A stretch of DNA of 5,952 nt from Bacteroidota bacterium. GTDB lineage: Bacteria; Bacteroidota; Bacteroidia; Flavobacteriales_D; Crocinitomicaceae. The stretch spans positions 1 to 5,952 of the forward strand of contig JAHKAT010000306.1 in the NCBI GenBank assembly GCA_018825925.1, written 5' to 3'. Positions 1 through 5,952 of this stretch are shown piece by piece (the stretch's first letter is position 1; each line of letters starts with the position of its first letter). A program made the position numbers and the translations under genes. The notes below the pieces were generated by a model, which searched no databases, had not been told where the DNA came from, and saw only the letters and a program-made list of their open reading frames with translations.

Positions 1-135
1 CTCAAGATCCTCTGGAGTTTGCCAGAAAGATTCTGTTGTTAATTTATTTGGGTTCCCAAATTCAAGGTTGTCTGAACAAGAACTTATCGTTAAAAGTCCA
101 CCCATAAAAATTCCTATGATTAATTTCTTTATCAT
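1..135 (-). CDS. SusD/RagB-family surface lipoprotein, N-terminal 45 codons (partial)
   Basis: This is the beginning of a SusD-type nutrient-binding lipoprotein; the gene runs off the low-coordinate edge. The ATG at 135-133 opens a frame that stays open to base 1. The protein starts MIKKLIIGIF, has a hydrophobic stretch, and then a lipobox I-S-S-C with the cysteine at residue 20, so it should be cleaved by signal peptidase II and lipid-anchored. The residues after the cysteine, SDNLE, resemble the acidic surface-export signal known for Bacteroidota lipoproteins (SDDFE-like in Flavobacterium). Residues 33-45 (TTESFWQTPEDLE) match the typical SusD opening, where a T-x-x-x-F/W-x-T-x-x-D-L/E segment begins the first helix. 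It starts ten bases after the stop of the susC-like gene, the usual paired arrangement, so the two are almost certainly co-transcribed and form an outer-membrane uptake complex. The ligand-binding region lies outside the window, so specificity cannot be judged. Confidence 0.9.
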   Translation of the reverse strand, partial: MIKKLIIGIFMGGLLTISSCSDNLEFGNPNKLTTESFWQTPEDLE

Positions 136-145
136 TTTTGTCGAT

Positions 146-3100
146 TTAAAAGTTAAGTTGAATTCCAAAAGTAATTGTCTTACTCAACGGGTATGATTTA
201 TAATCTATTCCTCTACCTCCAAGTCCATCACTTGAAACATCTGGATTATATCCTGTGTATTTAGTAAATGTATGCAAGTTGTCTCCTGCAACATATAATC
301 GGCATCTATCAATCGTTAATTTTTGAGTTAAGCTATTTGGGATTGTATATCCAACTTGGACTGTCTTAATTCTAAGATAAGATCCGTCTTCAAGAAAACG
401 ATCAGAGTAGTCTGCTCCATTATCGTTCAAATCATCGATATCCAATCTTGGAAAATTTGAGTTTGAATTAAAAGTATAAGAATTCAATGTTGCACTAGAA
501 TAATTAACATTTGATCTTACCGTAGCTAAATCCGTATTATTACCATTATATATCATATTTCCTTGTGTTCCTTGAGCCGCTATAGTCACATCAATTCCTT
601 TCCAATCAGCTTGAAGACGTAAACCGTATTCGAAATCAGGGAAGGCACTTCCTCTATATTGTCTATCAGATCCGTCAATTTGTCCATCACCATTTAAGTC
701 AATATATCTAATGTCGCCTATTTGTGCTCTTGGCTGGATTGGATTTCCATTTAAATTATGTGCATCCAATTCTTCCTGAGACCTGAATAGACCATCCGTC
801 TTAACAAGAAAAAAAGAATAAATAGGGTATCCAACTTTACTATAGGTTACTGGTCCTCCATGAAATGATCCGCTAGAACCTGCCAGAATTTGGCTTCCTG
901 TACTTAAATCTTCGACACGGTTTTTTATACTGGAGATATTAGAAGAAACAGAAAAATTAACTTCTCCGACTTTTTTATTATATGTTAATCCTAATTCAAA
1001 CCCTTTATTTGAAACTTTACCCGCATTTGTATAAGGATCGTTACTAGAACCAACTGACAAAGGAATTGGTACACGTAAAAGTAAATCAGTAGTGTTTTTT
1101 TCAAAATAATCAGCCGTGAAATCCAATTGACCATTCCACATTGATAAATCTACACCAACGTTAGCAGTTGCCGTTGATTCCCATTTTAAACCAATTGCAG
1201 GATATTCTTGTTGAATATTTCCAATCCATAAAGAATTAGGTTCACCCATTGCGTAGCTTATTCCTGGAGAAATTAAACCAAGATATTGATAGTCTCCTAT
1301 TTCCTGATTTCCTAATATACCATAACTAGCTCGTAGTTTTAACTCAGATATAGGTAAGTCTAGATTAGTAAAAAAGTCTTCTTTCCCAATTCCCCATGCA
1401 GCAGATATGGACGGGAAATTCCCCCATTTATTTTCTGGACTGAAACGAGAAGAACCATCACGTCTAAATGTTGCCGTAAATATATATTTATTATCATACG
1501 AATAAATAGCACGACCCAGAAAAGAGAGTAGTTTACTTTCACTAGCCAAACCAACAATAGAAGGGTCTACTGCTCCAGCTAGAACAAAGATACCATCAGG
1601 CAATCCTGAAACTGAACCTGAAATTGAACGGAATTTGTTTTCATAAATCGTATGCCCTAGTAATAGATTTACAGAATGTTTTCCAAAAGTTTTTGAATAA
1701 TTCAAAGTGTTTTCTATTTGATAATACTGATTCATATCACTTCCTTCTACCAAAATATTGTTTAAATTCTTAAAGAATCCCCCCACTTCGTAACGTGGTG
1801 TATAATTATAAGATTTATGTTCAGAAATAGTTGCTCCTACATTCAACTTATATTTAAAACCATCAAAAAAACTTGCCTCAGCGTAGGTGTTAATTAATGC
1901 TTGGTACGAATCATTTTTTAAGTCCAAAAGATTTAAAGCTGCAACTGGATTAAATATATCCGTTACTGAACCAGAAGCACCTCCATAACCTCCGATGGCG
2001 TTTTCATCGTAAATTGCAAAACCAGGAATCATTGATATTGCAGATCCAACAACGTTTGTTCCTTGTCCGGGTACTCCAGGTAAATCTTTCCTTTTTTCTT
2101 TGGTCAACATTACAGTTTCCCCTATTTTAAAAATTCCTTTCTTGTAATCTGATTTAACTCTTAGATTAACACGGTCATAATTAGTTTCTTTAATAACTCC
2201 ATCTTGATTAAAGTAACCTAAAGACATACTATATTTTGCATTATCTGAACCGCCAGAAAGCCCAAAAGAGTAATTTTGAGTAGGAGCATTTCTAAATATT
2301 TCATTTTGCCAATTAATGCCCGCTCCCGAAACTTCCGGATTTAGAGCAATATTCAATGGCTGTTTTCCTGATGCTGCGTAAGCTGCGTTACTCACTTTTG
2401 CCCATTCTTCTTGATTTAATAAATCTAACTTTTTAGCTACGCTTGCGTACCCAAATGAAGAATTAAAAGACACTTTCATATCTCCTTTTTTACCACTCTT
2501 TGTTGTAATTAAAATCACACCATTTGCAGCTCTTGAACCATAAATGGCAGCGGCTGATGCATCTTTTAGTACTTGAATTGATTCGATGTCATTTGGATTC
2601 AAATTATTCATTGACGCCACTGCAATGTCATCAACCAAAATCAATGGGTTATTATTGTTTAATGATCCTGCACCTCTAATCTGGATTTTTGTTCCAGAAC
2701 CCGGAGCTCCTCCAGCTGATTCTACAGTTACTCCGGCGATTTTTCCTTGTATTGCGCTTCCCAAATTCGTATTACTTTGAGCGTCTAATTGTGATGCTTT
2801 TAAGCCACCAACAGCTCCGGTCATATCACTTTTCTTGATGGCTCCATATCCAATGATAACAACTTCATCTAATTTATTATTTTCTTCCTTCAGTACGACA
2901 TTCACAATTTTTCTGCCATTGAGAGACTCTTCAAGCTTAACATATCCTATGTATGTGAAAACTAAAGTTGCATTTGGATTACTAACATTCAAAACATAGT
3001 TACCATCCACATCGGTCATAGTGCTGTTGGAAGTACCTTTTACAAGTACAGAAGCACCTATAATTGTCTGGGATGTTTTTTGATCTGTAACAGAGCCCTT

Positions 3101-3220
3101 AATTGTATTTTGAGCTTGCAAGCTAATACTAGAAATAAAAATAAAAATAAACAAAGTGAGTTTCGAAGTACGGAAAGATCTAATCCTTAACTTCTGATTT
3201 ACGTTCTTCATGGTTTTCAT
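146..3220 (-). CDS. SusC/RagA-family TonB-dependent outer-membrane receptor
   Basis: This is a full-length (1024 aa) TonB-dependent transporter of the SusC class, which imports oligosaccharides across the outer membrane using TonB energy, with the SusD partner acting as a lid. Residues 1-36 are a Sec signal peptide (basic n-region, hydrophobic core LFIFIFISS, cleavage near LQA-Q). Residues about 38-112 form a carboxypeptidase-regulatory-like beta-sandwich (TIKGSVTD, IIGASVLVKGT, TDVDGNY). LDEVVIIGYG at 117-126 is the conserved segment preceding the plug. The plug, about 127-245, carries the family signatures IQIRGAGSLNNNNPLILVDD and LKDASAAAIYGSRAANGVIL. The rest is the beta-barrel, including FRRDGSSRFSP and a D-x-N-x-D-x-x-x-D calcium-loop-like segment at about 841-852, and it ends in a terminal aromatic strand (ITFGIQLNF) as expected for BAM insertion. 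There is no N-terminal STN domain, so it is not an obvious anti-sigma signalling transducer. The start could also be the Met at residue 4 (3211); both leave the signal peptide intact. It lies downstream of galT and ten bases before susD. The galactoside substrate is inferred from context only. Confidence 0.97.
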   Translation of the reverse strand: MKTMKNVNQKLRIRSFRTSKLTLFIFIFISSISLQAQNTIKGSVTDQKTSQTIIGASVLVKGTSNSTMTDVDGNYVLNVSNPNATLVFTYIGYVKLEESLNGRKIVNVVLKEENNKLDEVVIIGYGAIKKSDMTGAVGGLKASQLDAQSNTNLGSAIQGKIAGVTVESAGGAPGSGTKIQIRGAGSLNNNNPLILVDDIAVASMNNLNPNDIESIQVLKDASAAAIYGSRAANGVILITTKSGKKGDMKVSFNSSFGYASVAKKLDLLNQEEWAKVSNAAYAASGKQPLNIALNPEVSGAGINWQNEIFRNAPTQNYSFGLSGGSDNAKYSMSLGYFNQDGVIKETNYDRVNLRVKSDYKKGIFKIGETVMLTKEKRKDLPGVPGQGTNVVGSAISMIPGFAIYDENAIGGYGGASGSVTDIFNPVAALNLLDLKNDSYQALINTYAEASFFDGFKYKLNVGATISEHKSYNYTPRYEVGGFFKNLNNILVEGSDMNQYYQIENTLNYSKTFGKHSVNLLLGHTIYENKFRSISGSVSGLPDGIFVLAGAVDPSIVGLASESKLLSFLGRAIYSYDNKYIFTATFRRDGSSRFSPENKWGNFPSISAAWGIGKEDFFTNLDLPISELKLRASYGILGNQEIGDYQYLGLISPGISYAMGEPNSLWIGNIQQEYPAIGLKWESTATANVGVDLSMWNGQLDFTADYFEKNTTDLLLRVPIPLSVGSSNDPYTNAGKVSNKGFELGLTYNKKVGEVNFSVSSNISSIKNRVEDLSTGSQILAGSSGSFHGGPVTYSKVGYPIYSFFLVKTDGLFRSQEELDAHNLNGNPIQPRAQIGDIRYIDLNGDGQIDGSDRQYRGSAFPDFEYGLRLQADWKGIDVTIAAQGTQGNMIYNGNNTDLATVRSNVNYSSATLNSYTFNSNSNFPRLDIDDLNDNGADYSDRFLEDGSYLRIKTVQVGYTIPNSLTQKLTIDRCRLYVAGDNLHTFTKYTGYNPDVSSDGLGGRGIDYKSYPLSKTITFGIQLNF

Positions 3221-3373
3221 AAATTCATGTTTTTAATAATTGGTTGGTTAATATTTTTTTGCTTAATAATTCTTAAAAAAAAAACACAAAAGTTTTGCAA
3301 TCCTACTTAAAAAGAAGGAAATTTAAATTGAGCTCTAATTCAATGTTTAAGTGCCTATTTTAAAAGATTTCTG
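3221..3373 (-). promoter_or_regulatory. galT-susC intergenic region / susC leader
   Basis: This 153-base gap is strongly AT-rich and contains no gene. Read on the minus strand from galT to susC, it holds an imperfect dyad centred on GAGCTC (about 3328-3344), an 11-base inverted repeat CAAAAGTTTTG (3287-3297), a run of ten T (3284-3275), two copies of AATTATTAA 30 bases apart (3271-3263 and 3241-3233), and the A-rich stretch AAAAAC just before the start codons. No Shine-Dalgarno sequence is visible, which is normal for Flavobacteriia. The gap is long compared with the one-base galK-galT and ten-base susC-susD junctions. Separate transcription of susCD, or differential expression within one transcript, is therefore plausible. 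It is not proven by sequence. Confidence 0.5.
3287..3294 (-). promoter_or_regulatory. possible Bacteroidota -7 element for susC (weak)
   Basis: The minus strand reads AACTTTTG here, matching five of six informative positions of the Bacteroidota primary-sigma -7 consensus TAnnTTTG. No clear TTG -33 element lies 17-23 bases upstream; that interval is TTC/TTT-rich. The predicted transcription start would fall in or beside the T10 tract, leaving a leader of about 55-65 bases. In such AT-rich DNA a partial match is easily due to chance, so this is only a candidate. Confidence 0.2.
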
Positions 3374-4429
3374 TTAGTATAGGCTCGTTTTATAATGAAG
3401 TTCTGATTGGTTTTTCAGAAGTTCCGCACTTTTCTCCGGGGTAATATCTCTTTGTGATTCTCCCATCATTTCATATCCTACCATGAATTTTTTTACGGTT
3501 GAAGAACGTAATAATGGTGGGTAAAAATGCATATGAAATTGCCATTCTGGATGTTCCTCGCCATCAGTTGGAGCTTGATGAATTCCTGAGGAATATGGAA
3601 ATGAAGTTTCAAAAAGATTGTCGTATTTTATAGTTAATAGTTTTAAAATGGATGCAAAACCAGTTACCTCATCAGTTGTAAAATGAGTGATTTTTGTCAA
3701 GTGGCGCTTACTAATAATCATTGTTTCATAAGGCCAAATAGCCCAAAAAGGAACCAATGCTACAAAATGATCATTCTCGATTACAACACGCTCATTTAGT
3801 TTTAGCTCTTCTTGCAAATAATCCTGCAATAAATTACCTCCGGTTTTGTCTAAATACCCTTTTAAATTATTTTGCGTTTTCTCTACTTCTGTTGGTAAAG
3901 AAGATTGTGCCCATATTTGTCCATGCGGATGCGGGTTACTGCATCCCATAACACTTCCTTTATTTTCAAAAATTTGAACGTGATTGATGTAATCAACAGC
4001 ACCTAAATCCGTATATTCTTTTTGCCAAGTATGAATAATGTTTTCAATACCTCCCACTTCCATTTCAGGCAATGTCAAATTGTGTTTTGGTGAAAAACAA
4101 ACCACACGAGAAATACCTCTTTCCGGTTGTGCTTTAAAAAAAGTGTTGTTTTTGTTTTCTTCAAAAGCAATCTCTTCTTGCTTTAAAGCGGCAAAATCAT
4201 TTTCAAAAACAAAGGCATTTTCATACGATGGATTTACTTCTCCATTAGCGCGCACATTTCCTGGACACAAGTAACAAGTTGGGTCATATTCTGGCAAAGA
4301 ATCTGAAGTAACTTTTTCATTTTGACCTTGCCAAGGACGTTTAGCACGGTGTGGCGAAACCAAAACCCATTCGTTGATTAATGGATTATAGCGTCTGTGC
4401 GGATCTTCGTTGATATCAAAATTTTTCAT
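3374..4429 (-). CDS. galT: Galactose-1-phosphate uridylyltransferase (Leloir pathway)
   Basis: GalT is the cytoplasmic enzyme that transfers UMP from UDP-glucose to galactose-1-phosphate, giving UDP-galactose and glucose-1-phosphate. The 351-residue product is close to the E. coli length (348) and aligns along its whole extent: HRRYNPL and SPHRAKRPWQG near the N-terminus, CYLCPGNVR, VFENDFAAL, GCSNPHPHGQIW, WQFHMHFYPPLLRS and KFMVGYEM near the C-terminus. The catalytic nucleophile is His169 in the HPHGQ motif. Zinc-site residues are all present: Cys52, Cys55, His116 and His167. Of the second (iron) site of the E. coli enzyme, the three histidines are present (His284, His299, His301), but by ungapped alignment the glutamate equivalent to E. 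coli Glu182 is Thr185. The iron site is reported not to be needed for catalysis, so activity is expected. The ATG at 4429 follows the galK stop by one base (TAG-A-ATG), pointing to one operon and probably coupled translation. The partner galE is not in the window. Confidence 0.97.
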   Translation of the reverse strand: MKNFDINEDPHRRYNPLINEWVLVSPHRAKRPWQGQNEKVTSDSLPEYDPTCYLCPGNVRANGEVNPSYENAFVFENDFAALKQEEIAFEENKNNTFFKAQPERGISRVVCFSPKHNLTLPEMEVGGIENIIHTWQKEYTDLGAVDYINHVQIFENKGSVMGCSNPHPHGQIWAQSSLPTEVEKTQNNLKGYLDKTGGNLLQDYLQEELKLNERVVIENDHFVALVPFWAIWPYETMIISKRHLTKITHFTTDEVTGFASILKLLTIKYDNLFETSFPYSSGIHQAPTDGEEHPEWQFHMHFYPPLLRSSTVKKFMVGYEMMGESQRDITPEKSAELLKNQSELHYKTSLY

Positions 4430-4430
4430 T

Positions 4431-5600
4431 CTAATTGTTTTTATAAAGTGTTGTTCCGTTTCCGATTTTTACATCATAAATTTTTAATTCTATTCCAAAA
4501 GTCTCAAAATAAAGTGCCGAAAGCTCCTTTTTGATTCGGTCTTCATGTCCTTTTTTAATTAAGTTAATGGTGCAGCCGCCAAAACCACCACCCATTAATC
4601 GAGAACCTACAACTGCTTCCTCGTTTTTAAGGGTATTGACAATCATGTCTAGTTCAGCACAACTTACTTCATAATCTGAGGACAATCCTTCATGTGTTTC
4701 AAACATTAACTTCCCAAGAGTTTCAATATTTCCTTTGTCTAATGCTTCACATGCCAGGATAACCCGATTGATTTCTTTTACTACGAAAAGACTTCTTTTA
4801 AAAACATTAGGACTCATTACATTTTGTAATCCTAAAATATGTTGCTCTGTACAATCTCTAAAACTTGATATCTCAGGAAAATTATTTTTCACAATTGCAA
4901 TCCCTTCTTCACACTGTTCTCTTCTTTCATTATATGCCGATGTCATTAAGGAATGCTTCACATTTGAATCAAATAAAATCAAAGAATAATCATTGAAATC
5001 AGCATTATGATATTCATACTCCAATGTTTTGCAATCAATTTTTATTACCTTATTTTCTAAACCCATCACACTAGAAAATTGATCCATAATTCCACAATTG
5101 ATTCCTACCCAATGTTCAGCGCTTTGCCCCATTAGCGCCATATCAACTGGTTTTATATCCAAATTAAAAAGTTCATTTAGTCCAAATAAAAAACCACACT
5201 CTAAAGCTGCAGAGGATGATAACCCAGAACCAACTGGAATATTACTGCTAAAAACACAGTTGAAACCTTTAAACTCAAAACCTTTTATTTTCAATTGATT
5301 GATAACCCCTCTCACATAATTAGTCCAAACATTGTCGGTCAATTCAACTGAATCTGCAAGGTTAATTTCGAATTCATCATTAAGATCAATTGCAACTATT
5401 CTTGATTGATTTGTATTGTTTTTCTCGAAAGCAAAACAAATTATTTTATCAATTGCCGCTGGCAAAACATAACCATCATTATAATCAATATGTTCTCCAA
5501 TAATATTAATCCTTCCTGGAGAAAGCACAATTTTTTCTGCAGTTGAACCAAAGGTTTCCTGAAAAAAATTGGTAGTATTTTTAATTAAAATATCATTCAT
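4431..5600 (-). CDS. galK: Galactokinase (GHMP kinase)
   Basis: GalK phosphorylates alpha-D-galactose with ATP to galactose-1-phosphate, the first committed Leloir step, in the cytoplasm. From the ATG at 5600 the product is 389 aa (E. coli 382). Signatures in this numbering are the galactokinase motif GRINIIGEHIDYNDGYVLP at 29-47, with Arg30, Glu36, His37 and Asp39 at substrate-binding positions; the GHMP ATP-binding loop PVGSGLSSSAALE at 122-134; the catalytic Asp173 in GIMDQFSS; and the C-terminal glycine motif LMGGGFGGC at 335-343. All key residues are intact. I chose the ATG at 5600 because the protein then begins MNDILIKNTTNFF, about twenty residues before the conserved core as in other galactokinases. 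The frame extends upstream to a GTG at 5690 (30 extra residues, lysine- and asparagine-rich), which matches nothing I know in the family. It lies 115 bases after the GH2 stop and one base before galT. Confidence 0.96.
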   Translation of the reverse strand: MNDILIKNTTNFFQETFGSTAEKIVLSPGRINIIGEHIDYNDGYVLPAAIDKIICFAFEKNNTNQSRIVAIDLNDEFEINLADSVELTDNVWTNYVRGVINQLKIKGFEFKGFNCVFSSNIPVGSGLSSSAALECGFLFGLNELFNLDIKPVDMALMGQSAEHWVGINCGIMDQFSSVMGLENKVIKIDCKTLEYEYHNADFNDYSLILFDSNVKHSLMTSAYNERREQCEEGIAIVKNNFPEISSFRDCTEQHILGLQNVMSPNVFKRSLFVVKEINRVILACEALDKGNIETLGKLMFETHEGLSSDYEVSCAELDMIVNTLKNEEAVVGSRLMGGGFGGCTINLIKKGHEDRIKKELSALYFETFGIELKIYDVKIGNGTTLYKNN

Positions 5601-5715
5601 TATTTTGAAATTATTATTCTTAACTGTATTAGTTTTCGAGGCTTGAACCACTTTTTCCCTTTTAAAATCGTTCTCTTTATAAGGTATCACTGCAATTCTT
5701 GCTTCGACTTTTTAT
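5601..5715 (-). promoter_or_regulatory. GH2-galK intergenic region / galK leader
   Basis: This 115-base spacer lies between the GH2 stop and the preferred galK start. I see no convincing TAnnTTTG/TTG promoter and no strong terminator. The only hairpin is a 4-bp stem (GCAA/TTGC) near 5691-5703, too short to mean much. The galK frame stays open through this spacer from an in-frame stop at 5714-5712, with GTG codons at 5690 and 5651 as theoretical alternative starts. Immediately before the ATG the sequence is AT-rich (TTTCAAAATA), a typical SD-less flavobacterial start. Co-transcription with the GH2 gene is likely but not demonstrated. Confidence 0.45.
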
Positions 5716-5952
5716 TTATTTTGTAGATACTAAATTTAATTTACCACTCTTAAGCCCTGCTCCATTTACTTCGAGCTTTACATCCCCAGCTGTTGTTGTC
5801 GATTTTACAAGTACTACTAACTTTCCACTAAAAAGTTTCATAGTATCTTTATGAAACATTTCGAGCGAAGTAGCATCCCCATTACAAGCTGCCCTGAAAG
5901 TACCCGCTCCTTTAACTTTAAATTTTAATTGGTTTGTTGCCGTAGGGAGATC
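5716..5952 (-). CDS. Glycoside hydrolase family 2 (probable beta-galactosidase), C-terminal 78 codons (partial)
   Basis: This is the 3' end of a gene entering from the high-coordinate edge; its frame is open from base 5952 to a TAA at 5718-5716. The 78 residues look like the last immunoglobulin-like domain of many Bacteroidota GH2 beta-galactosidases. The recognisable pattern is LKFKVKGAGTFRAACNGD, then ATSLEMFH, then KLFSGKLVVLVKSTTTAGDVKL, then VNGAGLKSGKLNL. It corresponds to the family pattern G-x-G-x-x-x-x-x-x-NGD-x-TS-x-E-x-F, then a-FNGL-type strand, then a final sandwich strand. GH2 enzymes of this kind remove terminal beta-linked galactose from oligosaccharides. The catalytic TIM barrel is outside the window, so the sugar specificity (galactosidase rather than mannosidase or glucuronidase) is inferred partly from galK and galT following directly. 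Whether the protein is periplasmic or cytoplasmic cannot be judged without its N-terminus. Confidence 0.75.
   Translation of the reverse strand, partial: DLPTATNQLKFKVKGAGTFRAACNGDATSLEMFHKDTMKLFSGKLVVLVKSTTTAGDVKLEVNGAGLKSGKLNLVSTK

Noticed and set aside
841..852. A genomic calcium-binding or novel motif at this base range
   Set aside because: The DxNxDxxxD calcium-loop-like segment is at residues 841-852 of the SusC protein (about bases 665-700), and such loops are common in SusC receptors, so it is not a separate finding.
1360..1557. Minus-strand open frame of 65 codons inside the susC gene
   Set aside because: It lies wholly within the well-supported susC-like gene in another frame and has no recognisable domain; it is a shadow.
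2586..2780. Plus-strand open frame of 64 codons
   Set aside because: It is antisense to the conserved SusC plug domain and its open frame follows from codon bias on the coding strand.
3275..3298. Rho-independent terminator after galT (AAAAC stem, 6-base loop, GTTTT, then T6)
   Set aside because: The stem has only five pairs, four of them A-T, so it would be too unstable to end transcription; the T tract alone is common in this AT-rich DNA.
3328..3344. Palindrome around GAGCTC as an operator or terminator
   Set aside because: The perfect core is only six bases, flanked by AT-rich partial symmetry, with no T run after it and no known regulator match.
3757..3951. Plus-strand open frames antisense to galT (also 4038-4274)
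   Set aside because: They are complementary to conserved GalT sequence, including the active-site region, and resemble no protein.
4735..4989. Plus-strand open frames antisense to galK (also 5098-5298)
   Set aside because: They overlap intact GalK on the opposite strand, with no start context or domain of their own.

Overview
The window is a compact, AT-rich stretch of a Bacteroidota genome, most likely a Flavobacterium-like member of the Flavobacteriia. The evidence is a SusC/SusD pair, A-rich translation starts without Shine-Dalgarno sequences, and a SusD lipoprotein N-terminus with an acidic export-type motif right after the lipid-bearing cysteine. All recognisable genes lie on the minus strand, so transcription runs from the high-coordinate end to the low-coordinate end.

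Layout in transcription order: (1) the C-terminal 78 codons of a glycoside hydrolase family 2 enzyme, probably a beta-galactosidase (5716-5952, cut by the window edge); (2) a 115-base gap; (3) galK, galactokinase (best start at 5600, stop at 4431); (4) galT, galactose-1-phosphate uridylyltransferase (4429-3374), starting one base after the galK stop; (5) a 153-base AT-rich gap that may hold a promoter; (6) a full-length SusC-type TonB-dependent receptor (3220-146); (7) ten bases later, the first 45 codons of a SusD-type surface lipoprotein (135-1, cut by the window edge).

Together this reads as part of a polysaccharide-utilisation locus for a galactose-containing glycan. SusC/SusD would bind galacto-oligosaccharides at the cell surface and bring them into the periplasm, the GH2 enzyme would release galactose, and GalK and GalT would feed it into the Leloir pathway as glucose-1-phosphate. 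The exact glycan (pectic galactan, arabinogalactan, galactosides) cannot be read from this window. No regulator, sugar permease, epimerase (GalE/GalM), RNA gene, mobile element or CRISPR array is visible.

I found no convincing undescribed system. The points worth a second look are the Leloir genes sitting between a GH2 gene and a susCD pair, an ambiguous galK start with an unusually long open upstream extension, a substitution at a presumed accessory metal ligand of GalT, and small features of the susC leader.
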